A stretch of 18,783 nt of DNA from JBHENW01 sp046261875 (GCA_046261875.1 JBHENW010000066.1:1-18783); one strand, 5' to 3'; positions 6,944 to 14,298 are shown, counted from the stretch's first letter. Notes: generated from the sequence alone by a model not told the origin. Program-made: numbers and translations.

Positions 6944-8298
6944 CGGCTCTCCATCCGCGCGAGCAGGTTCCCGCGCGGCCGTCCGAGGACCGCGCCGCGC
7001 TCGAAGACCTTTTCGCCGCGCAGGTACGTCGTCTCGATCGCGCCGTCGAGCTCCCGACCCGCGTAGGGAGTCAGCTTGTGGCGCTGCTGGAGCGCCGAAG
7101 GATCGACCGCCGAGCGCGCCTCGGGATTCCAGACGACGAGGTCCGCGTCGAATCCGGGCGCGATGCTCCCTTTCCGTTCGAGCCCGGCCATGCGGGCCGG
7201 TCCCGTCGAGAGCCACCGGGCGAGCTGCGGGAGCGTCACGCCCCGCGCTTTGCCGGCTGTCCAGGAGGCCCGCAGCGACAGCTCGAGAGAGGCGATCCCA
7301 CCCCAGGCCTTCCGGAAATCGCCCGTCTCCCGACGCTTGCTCTCCGGCGGCGCCGGCGAATGGTCCGAGACGATCATCTCGAGGGTCCCGTCCTCCAGCG
7401 CCTCCCAGAGCCTGACGCGGTTCGCGCCCTCCCGGATCGGCGGCGCGCACTTGAGCTCGGTCGCGCCGCGCGGCACGTCCTCGGCGGCGAAGAAGAGGTA
7501 GTGCGGACAGGTCTCCGCGGAGAGACGCGCCCCCTCCGCCCGCGCGCGCCGCAGGTCTGGGACGGCGTCGCCTCCGGACAGGTGGACGACGTGGGCGCGC
7601 CCTCCGGTCTCCTTGCACATGCGGGCGAGGATGATGACCGCCTCGCGCTCCGCGGTGCGGGGCCGGGACGCCAGGTAGTCGCCGTAGCTCGCCGACGCCG
7701 GCTCCCGCACGAGGGCCGCGAGCTCGGCGTGGACGAGCAGGGGGACCTTCCGCCCGGCGAGATGGGCGAGCGCGGCCCGCAGCTGCTCCGGCGACAGGTG
7801 ACCGAACTCGGGAACGCCCGAGGGGGCCAGGAACGCTTTGAAGCCGAAGACGCCCTGCTCGAGCAGCGGTGGCAACTCCAGGAGGTTCTCCGGGACGACC
7901 CCGCCCCAGAAGCCGACGTCCACGTAGCACTGGCCCTGCGCCGCCTCCCGCTTGACGCGCAGCCCCGCCGCCGTCGTCGTCGGGGGGACGCTGTTCAACG
8001 GCATGTCGAGAAGGGCCGTCACCCCGCCCGCCGCCGCCGCCCGGGTCGCCGTCTCGAAGCCTTCCCACTCCGTGCGCCCCGGCTCGTTGACGTGGACGTG
8101 CGTATCCACGAGACCCGGCATGACGACGGAGTTGCCGTGGTCCTCGACGCGCAGCCCCGGGGGCGCCGCTCCGTACATACCCACCGCCGTGATGCGCTCT
8201 CCCCGGACGCGGATGGCAGCCGGACGGACGCCCTCGGGCGTCACGACACGTCGGCTCTGAATGGCGAGCTCTGGGGAGGTCAAAGGTCGCGAAATCAT
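6940..8298 (-). CDS. allB: Allantoinase
   Basis: Dinuclear-metal amidohydrolase opening the allantoin ring to allantoate. It has 452 residues, as in E. coli AllB (453). Metal ligands, aligned by eye: DTHVHVNEPGRTEWEG (His67, His69), carbamylated Lys154 in GFKAFLAPSGVPEFGHL, His190 in LLVHAE, His239 in HVVHLSGG, and Asp312 in SDHSPAP. ETCPHYL and HKLTPYAGREL are further allantoinase (rather than dihydropyrimidinase) signatures. The ATG 8298 is preceded by AGGA with 5-base spacing. It is the first gene of the five-gene minus-strand operon, and its stop overlaps the allantoicase start. It is divergent from the NCS1 permease across 58 bases, so the two probably share regulation. Confidence 0.96.
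   Translation of the reverse strand: MISRPLTSPELAIQSRRVVTPEGVRPAAIRVRGERITAVGMYGAAPPGLRVEDHGNSVVMPGLVDTHVHVNEPGRTEWEGFETATRAAAAGGVTALLDMPLNSVPPTTTAAGLRVKREAAQGQCYVDVGFWGGVVPENLLELPPLLEQGVFGFKAFLAPSGVPEFGHLSPEQLRAALAHLAGRKVPLLVHAELAALVREPASASYGDYLASRPRTAEREAVIILARMCKETGGRAHVVHLSGGDAVPDLRRARAEGARLSAETCPHYLFFAAEDVPRGATELKCAPPIREGANRVRLWEALEDGTLEMIVSDHSPAPPESKRRETGDFRKAWGGIASLELSLRASWTAGKARGVTLPQLARWLSTGPARMAGLERKGSIAPGFDADLVVWNPEARSAVDPSALQQRHKLTPYAGRELDGAIETTYLRGEKVFERGAVLGRPRGNLLARMESR
6941..6952 (-). promoter_or_regulatory. Ribosome-binding site and non-standard CTG start of allantoicase
   Basis: On the minus strand GGAG (6952-6949) is followed by five bases and then CTG (6943-6941), whose last two bases are shared with the allantoinase TGA stop. 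The spacing is ideal for initiation, and no conventional start codon exists in this frame nearby. The CTG reading is inferred from this spacing and from the position of the conserved family N-terminus. Confidence 0.6.
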
Positions 8299-8356
8299 AA
8301 TCGTCCTAGAATCCCCCGACGATCAGCGGGCGGTGATGGAACGGAAAGGGGTGGCT
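8299..8356. promoter_or_regulatory. Short divergent intergenic region of allantoinase operon and permease
   Basis: These 58 bases separate two divergent start codons and must hold the control of at least one direction, unless promoters lie inside the genes. They are locally A/T-richer near 8291-8315. CATAAT (8296-8301) and TAGAAT (8307-8312) could act as -10 boxes for the permease, but no convincing -35 is visible. AAGGGG before ATG 8357 is the permease ribosome site; AGGA before 8298 on the other strand serves allantoinase. I see no clear operator palindrome. Confidence 0.4.
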
Positions 8357-9856
8357 ATGCCGGCGGCCGAAGCCTCGCCCGAAAGACAACTCCCCGACGG
8401 GCGCGTCGAGCTCGCGGACACCTCGCGGATCGAGAAAAGCCCGCTCTACAACGGGGATCTCGCCCCGGTTCCCATCGGGCGCCGCAACTGGACGACCTAC
8501 AACTACGCCGCGCTCTGGATCAGCATGGCGCACTGCATCCCGACGTACATGCTCGCTTCCGGCCTCATGGCCGCCGGCATGAACTGGTGGCAGGCCCTCG
8601 TGACGATCCTCCTCGGCAACACGATCGTGCTCGTTCCGATCCTGCTCAATTCCCACCCGGGGACCAAGTACGGCATCCCGTTTCCGGTCTTCGCGCGCGC
8701 GTCGTACGGGACGATCGGATCCAACCTTCCCGCGCTCATGCGGGCCCTCGTAGCGTGCGGGTGGTTCGGGATCCAGGCCTGGATCGGCGGCGAGGCGCTC
8801 CACACGCTGTTCACCGCTCTGTTCGCGGAGTGGCCGGCGCTCCTCGGCCCGGGCGTCGGCGGCCACACGACGACCGAATGGATCTCGTTTCTTCTCTTCT
8901 GGGGGATGAACGTCTACATCATCTACCGCGGCATGGACCTGCTGCGGAAAGTCGAGAACTGGGCGGCGCCGTTCGTCCTGGTGATGACGGGCGTTCTGCT
9001 CTGGTGGGCCGTCACGCAAGCGAACGGCTTCGGGCCGCTCCTGGCGCAGCCGGGCAAGTTCCGGACCTTCGCGGAGTTCTTCCCCGTCTTCATCCCGTCG
9101 CTGACGGCGATGATCGGCTACTGGGCCACGCTCTCGCTCAACATGCCCGACTTCACCCGTTTCGGGCGGAGCCAGAAAGAGCAGATGGTCGGCCAGGTCG
9201 TCGCGCTCCCGACGACGATGTCCGTCTTCGCCGCGATGGGCGTGCTCATCACGAGCGCGACCGTCATCATCTACGGCCGGGCGATCTGGGACCCGATCAA
9301 GCTCGTCGCTGAGTTCAAGGCGCCGGTCGTCGTGGCGATCTCGATGTTCACGGCCGTCGTCGCGACGCTGGCCGTCAACATCGCGGCCAACGTCGTCTCT
9401 CCGGCCAACGACTTCGCCAACGCCTTCCCGCGCTGGATCCGCTTCAAGACCGGCGGGCTCATCACCGGCATCGTCGGCATCCTGATGCAGCCCTGGAAGC
9501 TCCTCGCCGATCCGTCCGGCTACATCTTCACGTGGCTGCTCGGTTACTCGGGAGGGCTCGGGTCGATCGCCGGAGTGCTCATCGCGGACTACTGGCTCGT
9601 GCGCAAGACGAAGCTCAAGCTCGAGGACCTGTACCTGCCCGACGGCGCGTACCGTTACGCAGCCGGGTGGAACTGGAAGGCGGTCGTGGCGACACTGGTC
9701 GGTTGCGCCCTGGCCTGGGGCGGCCTCGTGGTGCCGGTGCTCGAGCCGCTCTACAGCTACGCCTGGTTCGTCGGGTTCTTGAGCGCCGGGCTGCTCTACT
9801 GGGCGCTCAACCTGCGGGGCGCGGAGGAGCCGCGGCCGATGCTGGCGAGAACTTAG
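8357..9856 (+). CDS. NCS1-family nucleobase/allantoin permease
   Basis: Inner-membrane importer of the NCS1 (nucleobase-cation-symport-1) family, about 12 membrane helices, 499 residues. It begins with a polar N-terminus ending NGDLAPVPIGRRNWTTYNY, the usual entry to helix 1. Substrate-site segments are visible: LVACGWFGIQAWIGGEALHT (equivalent to the Mhp1 Trp117-Gln121 region) and NIAANVVSPANDFANAFPRWI (Mhp1 Asn318 region), the latter also typical of PucI/allantoin permeases. Context points to allantoin, but uracil, hypoxanthine or hydantoin cannot be excluded by eye. ATG 8336 is an alternative start; I prefer 8357 for its AAGGGG ribosome site. The TAG stop shares three bases with the stop of the convergent DUF5329-like gene. 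Confidence 0.9.
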   Translation: MPAAEASPERQLPDGRVELADTSRIEKSPLYNGDLAPVPIGRRNWTTYNYAALWISMAHCIPTYMLASGLMAAGMNWWQALVTILLGNTIVLVPILLNSHPGTKYGIPFPVFARASYGTIGSNLPALMRALVACGWFGIQAWIGGEALHTLFTALFAEWPALLGPGVGGHTTTEWISFLLFWGMNVYIIYRGMDLLRKVENWAAPFVLVMTGVLLWWAVTQANGFGPLLAQPGKFRTFAEFFPVFIPSLTAMIGYWATLSLNMPDFTRFGRSQKEQMVGQVVALPTTMSVFAAMGVLITSATVIIYGRAIWDPIKLVAEFKAPVVVAISMFTAVVATLAVNIAANVVSPANDFANAFPRWIRFKTGGLITGIVGILMQPWKLLADPSGYIFTWLLGYSGGLGSIAGVLIADYWLVRKTKLKLEDLYLPDGAYRYAAGWNWKAVVATLVGCALAWGGLVVPVLEPLYSYAWFVGFLSAGLLYWALNLRGAEEPRPMLART

Positions 9857-10239
9857 GACCTACTCGAACGGCCTTTACGGCGGGAGGCGGCGAGGCGCTC
9901 TTCCAGCCATTCGGAGAGCGGGCGGACCTCGCCGGTCCGGAACCGGACGCGGTAGGGCTCGCCCGTCTCCTCCGACCGCGTCGCGATCCCGGCGATGAAG
10001 TCCCGCGCCGTCCGGACCCGGCTCCCCGCGAAGGCCAGCTTTCGCTTGAGGTGCGACGCGGCTTTCCGGCCGGTGTACTCCTTTCCGTTGCGGACGAAGA
10101 CGGCGTCGGAGCCTTTCATCTGGGAAAGCAGCGCGTCGATCTTCGCCTGCTCGGATCTGGAGCGTGAGGAGGCGTCCGCTGCGCCGGACGCAGACGCGGC
10201 GAGAGCGACCAGCAGCGCAGCGCCGGCGAAGCGTCGCAC
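9853..10239 (-). CDS. Exported DUF5329-like small protein
   Basis: A 128-residue protein of unknown function with a clear signal peptide (MRRFAGAALLVALAASASGA, probable cleavage near residue 20-24). The mature part, SEQAKIDALLSQMKGSDAVF, then RNGKEYTGRKAASHLKRKL, TARDFIAGIATRSEETGEPY and LSEWLEERL, fits what I recall of the DUF5329 family, in which a Ser-Asp-Ala-x-Phe-x-Arg-Asn-Gly stretch is typical. The C-terminus is very basic (SRRKGRSSRS). The start is GTG 10239; GGAGG lies only about 2 bases before it, closer than optimal, but no better start is in frame. It converges with the permease and is probably independent of purine metabolism. Confidence 0.78.
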   Translation of the reverse strand: MRRFAGAALLVALAASASGAADASSRSRSEQAKIDALLSQMKGSDAVFVRNGKEYTGRKAASHLKRKLAFAGSRVRTARDFIAGIATRSEETGEPYRVRFRTGEVRPLSEWLEERLAASRRKGRSSRS

Positions 10240-10301
10240 GGCCTCCAGAGCGCGGAGGCCGGCGCCGATATTCCGGTGTCCCTCTCGATAGAGTAGGGAC
10301 C

Positions 10302-11024
10302 ATGGAGCAGGAAGCCGTGCGCTCGGCGCTCGTCACGGGAGGCACCCGCGGGATCGGCTACGCGGTCGCGCGGCGGCTGTCCCGGGAAGGTTTCACGGTC
10401 ACGATCTCGGGGACGAGCGCCGGCTCCGTGGAAGCGGCCCTGAAGAGGTTCCGCAAAGAGAACCTGGAGGTCGCGGGCCGCCCGGCGGATGCGCGCAAGG
10501 AGGAGGAGCAGGAGGCGCTCGTCCGGTTCGCGGCGGAGCAGGCGGGACGCCTCGACGTGCTCGTCAACAACGCGGGGATCGGCGAAACGGAGCGCGTGGA
10601 CCGGATGGATCCGGAGACCTTTCGCGCCATCATCGAAACGAACCTCTACGGGCCGTTCTACGCGCTGCGCGCCGCGGCGCCGATCATGCTGGAGCACGGC
10701 GGCGGTTTCGTCATCAACATCGCCTCGCTCGCGGCCGTCAACCCGATCCCGGGCGGCGCCGCGTACAACGCCTCCAAGTTCGGCCTGCTCGGCTTCTCGG
10801 AGGCTTCGATGCTCGACCTGCGCCATGAAGGGATCCGGGTCGCCGCGATCCTTCCCGGATCCGTGGCGACCGAAATGCAGGGGGACCTCGGGCGCGGAGG
10901 GCCGGGCGACTGGATGCTCTCGCCGGACGACGTGGCCGAAGCCGTCATCGCGCTCCTCCGCTTCCCGGATCGCGCGCTCCCCTCGCGCGTGGACCTGCGC
11001 CCGAGCCGGCCGCCGAAACGGTGA
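10302..11024 (+). CDS. Short-chain dehydrogenase/reductase (SDR family)
   Basis: Classical NAD(P)H-dependent SDR of 240 residues. Rossmann motif TGGTRGIG (residues 12-19), NNAG (89-92), Asn114, Ser142 and the catalytic YNASK (Tyr155, Lys159) are all present. The C-terminus LPSRVDLRPSRPPKR resembles a subgroup annotated as 3-oxoacyl-ACP reductase-like SDRs, but the substrate cannot be read from sequence. The frame extends upstream to 10164, yet that part is Arg-rich shadow; ATG 10302 gives the normal N-terminus. It is divergent from the DUF5329-like gene (62 bases apart). Its stop overlaps the GTG start of the next gene (GTGA), implying co-translation. Confidence 0.93.
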   Translation: MEQEAVRSALVTGGTRGIGYAVARRLSREGFTVTISGTSAGSVEAALKRFRKENLEVAGRPADARKEEEQEALVRFAAEQAGRLDVLVNNAGIGETERVDRMDPETFRAIIETNLYGPFYALRAAAPIMLEHGGGFVINIASLAAVNPIPGGAAYNASKFGLLGFSEASMLDLRHEGIRVAAILPGSVATEMQGDLGRGGPGDWMLSPDDVAEAVIALLRFPDRALPSRVDLRPSRPPKR

Positions 11025-12583
11025 TCGGTCGAATCACTCGGCTGGCCGGAACCGTGATGGCGCTGCTCGTCCATCTCGCCCCGCCCGCGGATGCCGCGAC
11101 GCCGTGCGCCGGCGGCATGGCCGGCCCCTATCCCTGCCGCAACGTGGACCTGATGGCCCTCGTGACGCTGCCCGCCATGGGCTGCACGCAGGGAAACACC
11201 GTCTGGGGCTGGACGGACCCGCTGACCGGCAAGGAGTACGCCCTGATGGGGTGCACGGACGGCGTCTCCTTCCTGGACGTGTCGAATCCCGAGAGCCCGC
11301 GGTACCTGGGCCGGCTCCCGACGCAGAGCTTCAACTCCATCTGGAGGGACATCAAGGTCTACGCCGACCACGCGTTCGTCGTGAGCGAAGCCGCGGAGCA
11401 CGGCCTCCAGGTCTTCGACCTTCGCCGGCTGCGGGGCGCGACCGGGCCTCCCGTCGTATTCACCCCCTCGGCGCACTACGAGGGCTTTCACCACGCCCAC
11501 ACGATCGCCCTCGATGAGCCGACCGGCTTCGCTTACGCCCTGGGGACGGAAACGTGCGGCCGCGGCCTGCACATGGTCGACGTCCGCAACCCGGCCGTCC
11601 CCGTCTTCGCCGGCTGTTTTTCCCAGGACGGCTACACCCACGATGCGCAGTGCGTCGTCTACGCCGGTCCCGACGCGCGCTACCGGGGGCGCGAGGTCTG
11701 CTTCGCCTCGAACGAGGACACCCTCACGATCGTGGACGTGACGGACAAGAGCGCGCCGGTGATGTTGTCGCGTACGGGATATGCCGGCTACTCCTACACG
11801 CACCAGGGCTGGCTGACCGAAGACCACCGTTATTTCCTGCTCGACGACGAGTACGACGAGGCCAACTTCGGCCACAACACGCGGACGTACGTCTGGGACG
11901 TCTCCCTCCTGGACGCCCCGAAGGCGCCATGGACGTACACGGCCGCGACGACCGCGTCGGACCACAACCAGTACGTCCGCGGGCGCTACGTGTACCAGGC
12001 CAACTACAGGGCGGGACTGCGCATCCTCGACCTGAACGACATCGGAAACCGCAACCTGACCGAGGTCGCCTTCTTCGACACGTTTCCATCGAGCGACGCC
12101 TCCGGGACGGTCGGCGCGTGGAACAACTATCCCTTTTTCGCGAGCGGGACGGTCCTGGTCAGCGGGATCAACGAGGGGCTCTTCGTGCTGCGCCCGGCGA
12201 TCCCTCCCGAGGCCCTCCGCTTCCACACGGTGGCGCCGTGCCGGGTCGCGGACACCCGCGATCCCGCGGGCCCCTTCGGGGGACCGCCCCTCTCACCCGG
12301 CCAGGACCGCATCTTCGCCATCGCCGGCCGCTGCGGAGTCCCGGCGACCGCCCGCGCGGTCGCGATCAACCTGACGGTCGCGGGACCCACCGCGCAGGGG
12401 CACCTGCGGATCTACCCCGGCTCCGTCCTTCCTTTCGCATCGGTCATGAACTACCGGCCCGGCCAGGTTCGGGCCAACAACGCGATCGTGGGACTCTCCG
12501 GAGGCGGCGGCCTCACCGTACGCGCCGATCAAGCCGCCGGATCCGTCCACGTCCTCATCGACGTGGCGGGCTACTTCGATTAA
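11021..12583 (+). CDS. Secreted choice-of-anchor B family protein with C-terminal PCRvxDTR module
   Basis: A 520-residue exported protein. Signal peptide at about 1-25 (MIGRITRLAGTVMALLVHLA, cleavage after PPADA). Residues 26-393 match the choice-of-anchor B domain, a beta-propeller-like family with no known activity. Its hallmarks are TPCAGGMAGPYPCRNVDLMA, the GWTDPLTGKEYALMG strand, IWRDIKVYADHAFVVSEA, HMVDVRNPAVPVFAGCFSQ, YTHDAQCV, FASNEDTLTIVDVTD, YTHQGWLTEDHRYFLLDDE, DHNQYV and ANYRAGLRILDL. In place of a sorting anchor, residues about 400-520 form a separate beta-rich module beginning HTVAPCRVADTRDPAGPFGG and ending HVLIDVAGYFD. I have seen such modules at the end of many secreted Acidobacteriota proteins. 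Start GTG 11021 overlaps the SDR stop. Confidence 0.88.
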   Translation: MIGRITRLAGTVMALLVHLAPPADAATPCAGGMAGPYPCRNVDLMALVTLPAMGCTQGNTVWGWTDPLTGKEYALMGCTDGVSFLDVSNPESPRYLGRLPTQSFNSIWRDIKVYADHAFVVSEAAEHGLQVFDLRRLRGATGPPVVFTPSAHYEGFHHAHTIALDEPTGFAYALGTETCGRGLHMVDVRNPAVPVFAGCFSQDGYTHDAQCVVYAGPDARYRGREVCFASNEDTLTIVDVTDKSAPVMLSRTGYAGYSYTHQGWLTEDHRYFLLDDEYDEANFGHNTRTYVWDVSLLDAPKAPWTYTAATTASDHNQYVRGRYVYQANYRAGLRILDLNDIGNRNLTEVAFFDTFPSSDASGTVGAWNNYPFFASGTVLVSGINEGLFVLRPAIPPEALRFHTVAPCRVADTRDPAGPFGGPPLSPGQDRIFAIAGRCGVPATARAVAINLTVAGPTAQGHLRIYPGSVLPFASVMNYRPGQVRANNAIVGLSGGGGLTVRADQAAGSVHVLIDVAGYFD

Positions 12584-12589
12584 AGCGAA

Positions 12590-12601
12590 CCGAGCGCTCG
12601 G
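12590..12601. terminator. Palindrome between convergent genes, possible bidirectional terminator hairpin
   Basis: CCGAGCGCTCGG is a perfect 12-base palindrome in the 24-base gap between two convergent stop codons (12583 and 12608). It could form a short hairpin in transcripts from either side. There is no T-run next to it, so intrinsic termination is a weak inference. Confidence 0.3.
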
Positions 12602-12607
12602 GTCCGG

Positions 12608-13345
12608 TTACCTCTCCGCCCGGTCGCGTCCCGCGGCACGCCCTTCCGCGACCCGGCCGGGGGCCTGGGAGCGGCCGCGGAGCTCCTCCGCCCGGCGCGA
12701 TCCCTCCTCCACCCACCGGCGCATGTACTCGCCCGCAAGCTCCCGGTTGCCCAGCCCGAACGCGAGGCCCGCGGCGAGGGCCACGGCCCCGAGCAGGAGC
12801 GTGAACGCGGTGACGACGATGCTCTGGGCGATCTGGAGCTGGTCGAGCGCCATGAAGATAGCGAGCGCCACGACGGCGATTTTCGCCGCGCGCGCCATGG
12901 CCATCGCCCCGCCGACCCCGCCCATGGAGGCTGCGATCAGATCCTTGACGAACTCTCCGATGAGCATGCCGGCCACGATGATGAGAACCGCGACGATGAC
13001 GTTGGGAATGTAGGCCACGAGCCGCTCGAACATCGCCGCGACGGCCGTCAGGCCGAGCGCGTTGACCGCCATGAGGATCGCGACGAGCATGATCGTCCAG
13101 AAAACGAGGCGCGCCACGAGGCTGGAAGGATCCAGCCGCGTGCCTGTACGCTGCAGCGCGGCGCGGACGCCGCCGCGGTCGAGCGCCTGATCGAATCGGA
13201 CTTTTTCCAGGATCGCGTCGGTGGCTTTCTCCACGAGCTTGGCCACGAGGTACCCGACGACGAGTATGAGGATCGCCGCCAGGAGACTTGGTAGGAACGC
13301 CACGATCGACGCGAGCGTGGCCTCCATGCGGTCACCGAAGTCCAT
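12608..13345 (-). CDS. MscS-related conserved-TM-helix membrane protein (no soluble MscS domain)
   Basis: A 245-residue inner-membrane protein with about five hydrophobic helices (13-36, 77-98, 111-132, 155-170, 176-198). Two similar helices, LPSLLAAILILVVGYLVAKL and IPNVIVAVLIIVAGMLIGEF, are of the 'conserved TM helix' kind (PF05552) found in MscS-related proteins. The last helix ends AGLAFGLGNRELAGEYMRRW, like the pore helix and start of the middle domain of MscS channels. The sequence then runs into a charged tail rich in Arg, Glu and Gly, with no beta domain or cytoplasmic cage. A role as a channel or scaffold is inferred only. ATG 13345 has a strong AAAGGAGG site upstream. Convergent with the choice-of-anchor B gene. 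Confidence 0.85.
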   Translation of the reverse strand: MDFGDRMEATLASIVAFLPSLLAAILILVVGYLVAKLVEKATDAILEKVRFDQALDRGGVRAALQRTGTRLDPSSLVARLVFWTIMLVAILMAVNALGLTAVAAMFERLVAYIPNVIVAVLIIVAGMLIGEFVKDLIAASMGGVGGAMAMARAAKIAVVALAIFMALDQLQIAQSIVVTAFTLLLGAVALAAGLAFGLGNRELAGEYMRRWVEEGSRRAEELRGRSQAPGRVAEGRAAGRDRAER

Positions 13346-13562
13346 GATTTAGCCCCTCCTTTGAGAAACGGTCCTGCGCGGGCTGGCGCGCCGCGTTGAC
13401 TGCCGAGGCCCTTGACGATGCAAAGTCGCTGCCGGGCCGAAAAAGGCCGACGGAACCGGCCGCGCGTTCGCCTCTCTGTCTGCCCAGGAGACCGGGAGAT
13501 TCGCCGCGAGCTGCCCGCTGACCGCCGACGGCCGCGTCGTCATCGAGACGTACAAGGGCGCC

Positions 13563-14216
13563 GTGACGGTGACCGGTTGGGACCAGCCGCGCGTCGCGAT
13601 CGAGGCCTCGATCGAGCCGGACGGCTCGGATGATCCCTCGCAGCTCGAGAAGGTCCGGCTCACGGAGGTCCGCATCGAGTCCTCCGGCAACGACGTGCGA
13701 ATCAAGAGCGATTACGAGGCGATCAAGGAAGAACAACGCTGGTGGAAGTTCGAGGACGGCGACCACGGCACGCTGCCGCTCGTCCGCTATACCCTTCGGA
13801 TGCCGCGCGGCGCCGCCTTCCGGCTGAAGGACCACAAGTCGCGGGTCCGTGTCAGCGGCCTCGACGGAGAGCTGGACATCGACTGCTACAAGGGCGTCGT
13901 CAACCTGGCCGACGTGCCCGGAGTCCGGTTGAAGACGTACAAAGGAGAAGTTTTGGCGCGCTTCGACCGGTTCGAGAGAGACAGCTCCTTCGAGACCTAC
14001 AAGGGGGACATCACCCTGGAGATCCCCGCCCGGGCGGGGTTCGACCTCGACGCGGACACCGGCAAGAAGGGCGACCTGAACAGCGATTTCGAGATTGCGG
14101 TGCGCGCCTCCGGCCGGGACGGGGACGACAGAAGTTACCGCGGAAAGGTCAACGGCGGAGGGCCGGAGCTGCGGCTGGAAACCGACAAGGGGAGCTTCCG
14201 GATCCGGCAGAAGTAG
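13563..14216 (+). CDS. YKG-repeat beta-rich protein (DUF4097-like), start unresolved
   Basis: No firm family name. The 217 residues from GTG 13563 form repeated short beta strands with a turn motif YKG: DCYKGVVNL, LKTYKGEVLA and FETYKGDITLE, plus ETDKGSFRI at the end. This resembles DUF4097-type beta-solenoid, usually exported, proteins. The same motif already occurs just before the GTG (ETYKGAVTV), so the real protein must begin earlier. The frame is open back to 13416 and reads FASLSAQETGRFAASCPLTA, but contains no ATG, GTG or TTG and no hydrophobic signal peptide. Either a CTG start is used, or a frameshift has separated the signal peptide. Divergent from the MscS-related gene. Confidence 0.7.
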   Translation: MTVTGWDQPRVAIEASIEPDGSDDPSQLEKVRLTEVRIESSGNDVRIKSDYEAIKEEQRWWKFEDGDHGTLPLVRYTLRMPRGAAFRLKDHKSRVRVSGLDGELDIDCYKGVVNLADVPGVRLKTYKGEVLARFDRFERDSSFETYKGDITLEIPARAGFDLDADTGKKGDLNSDFEIAVRASGRDGDDRSYRGKVNGGGPELRLETDKGSFRIRQK

Positions 14217-14221
14217 CTTCC

Positions 14222-14278
14222 AGCTGTCAGCTCTCGGCTTTCGGCTCTCGCCCGACTCCCGACTCCCGACTCTCGACT
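14222..14278. repeat. Degenerate heptanucleotide tandem repeat, two blocks of four units
   Basis: Block one (14222-14249) is AGCTGTC, AGCTCTC, GGCTTTC, GGCTCTC. Block two (14251-14278) is CCCGACT three times with CTCGACT as the fourth unit. Both have a strict 7-base period and lie entirely between two genes on the same strand. They look like the short intergenic heptamer repeats seen in several environmental bacteria and cyanobacteria. No function is evident. Confidence 0.85.
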
Positions 14279-14298
14279 CCCGCGGATAAGCTAATCGC

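Noticed and set aside
8299..8356. Purine riboswitch before the permease or allantoinase
   Set aside because: Only 58 bases lie between the start codons, too short for a purine aptamer plus expression platform, and no conserved core is seen.
7078..9312. Plus-strand open frame of 744 codons across allantoinase and the permease
   Set aside because: Translation is Arg/Pro-rich shadow; the permease motifs are in a different frame and allantoinase is on the other strand.
14217..14298. CRISPR-like repeat array
   Set aside because: The unit is 7 bases, contiguous and degenerate, with no spacers.
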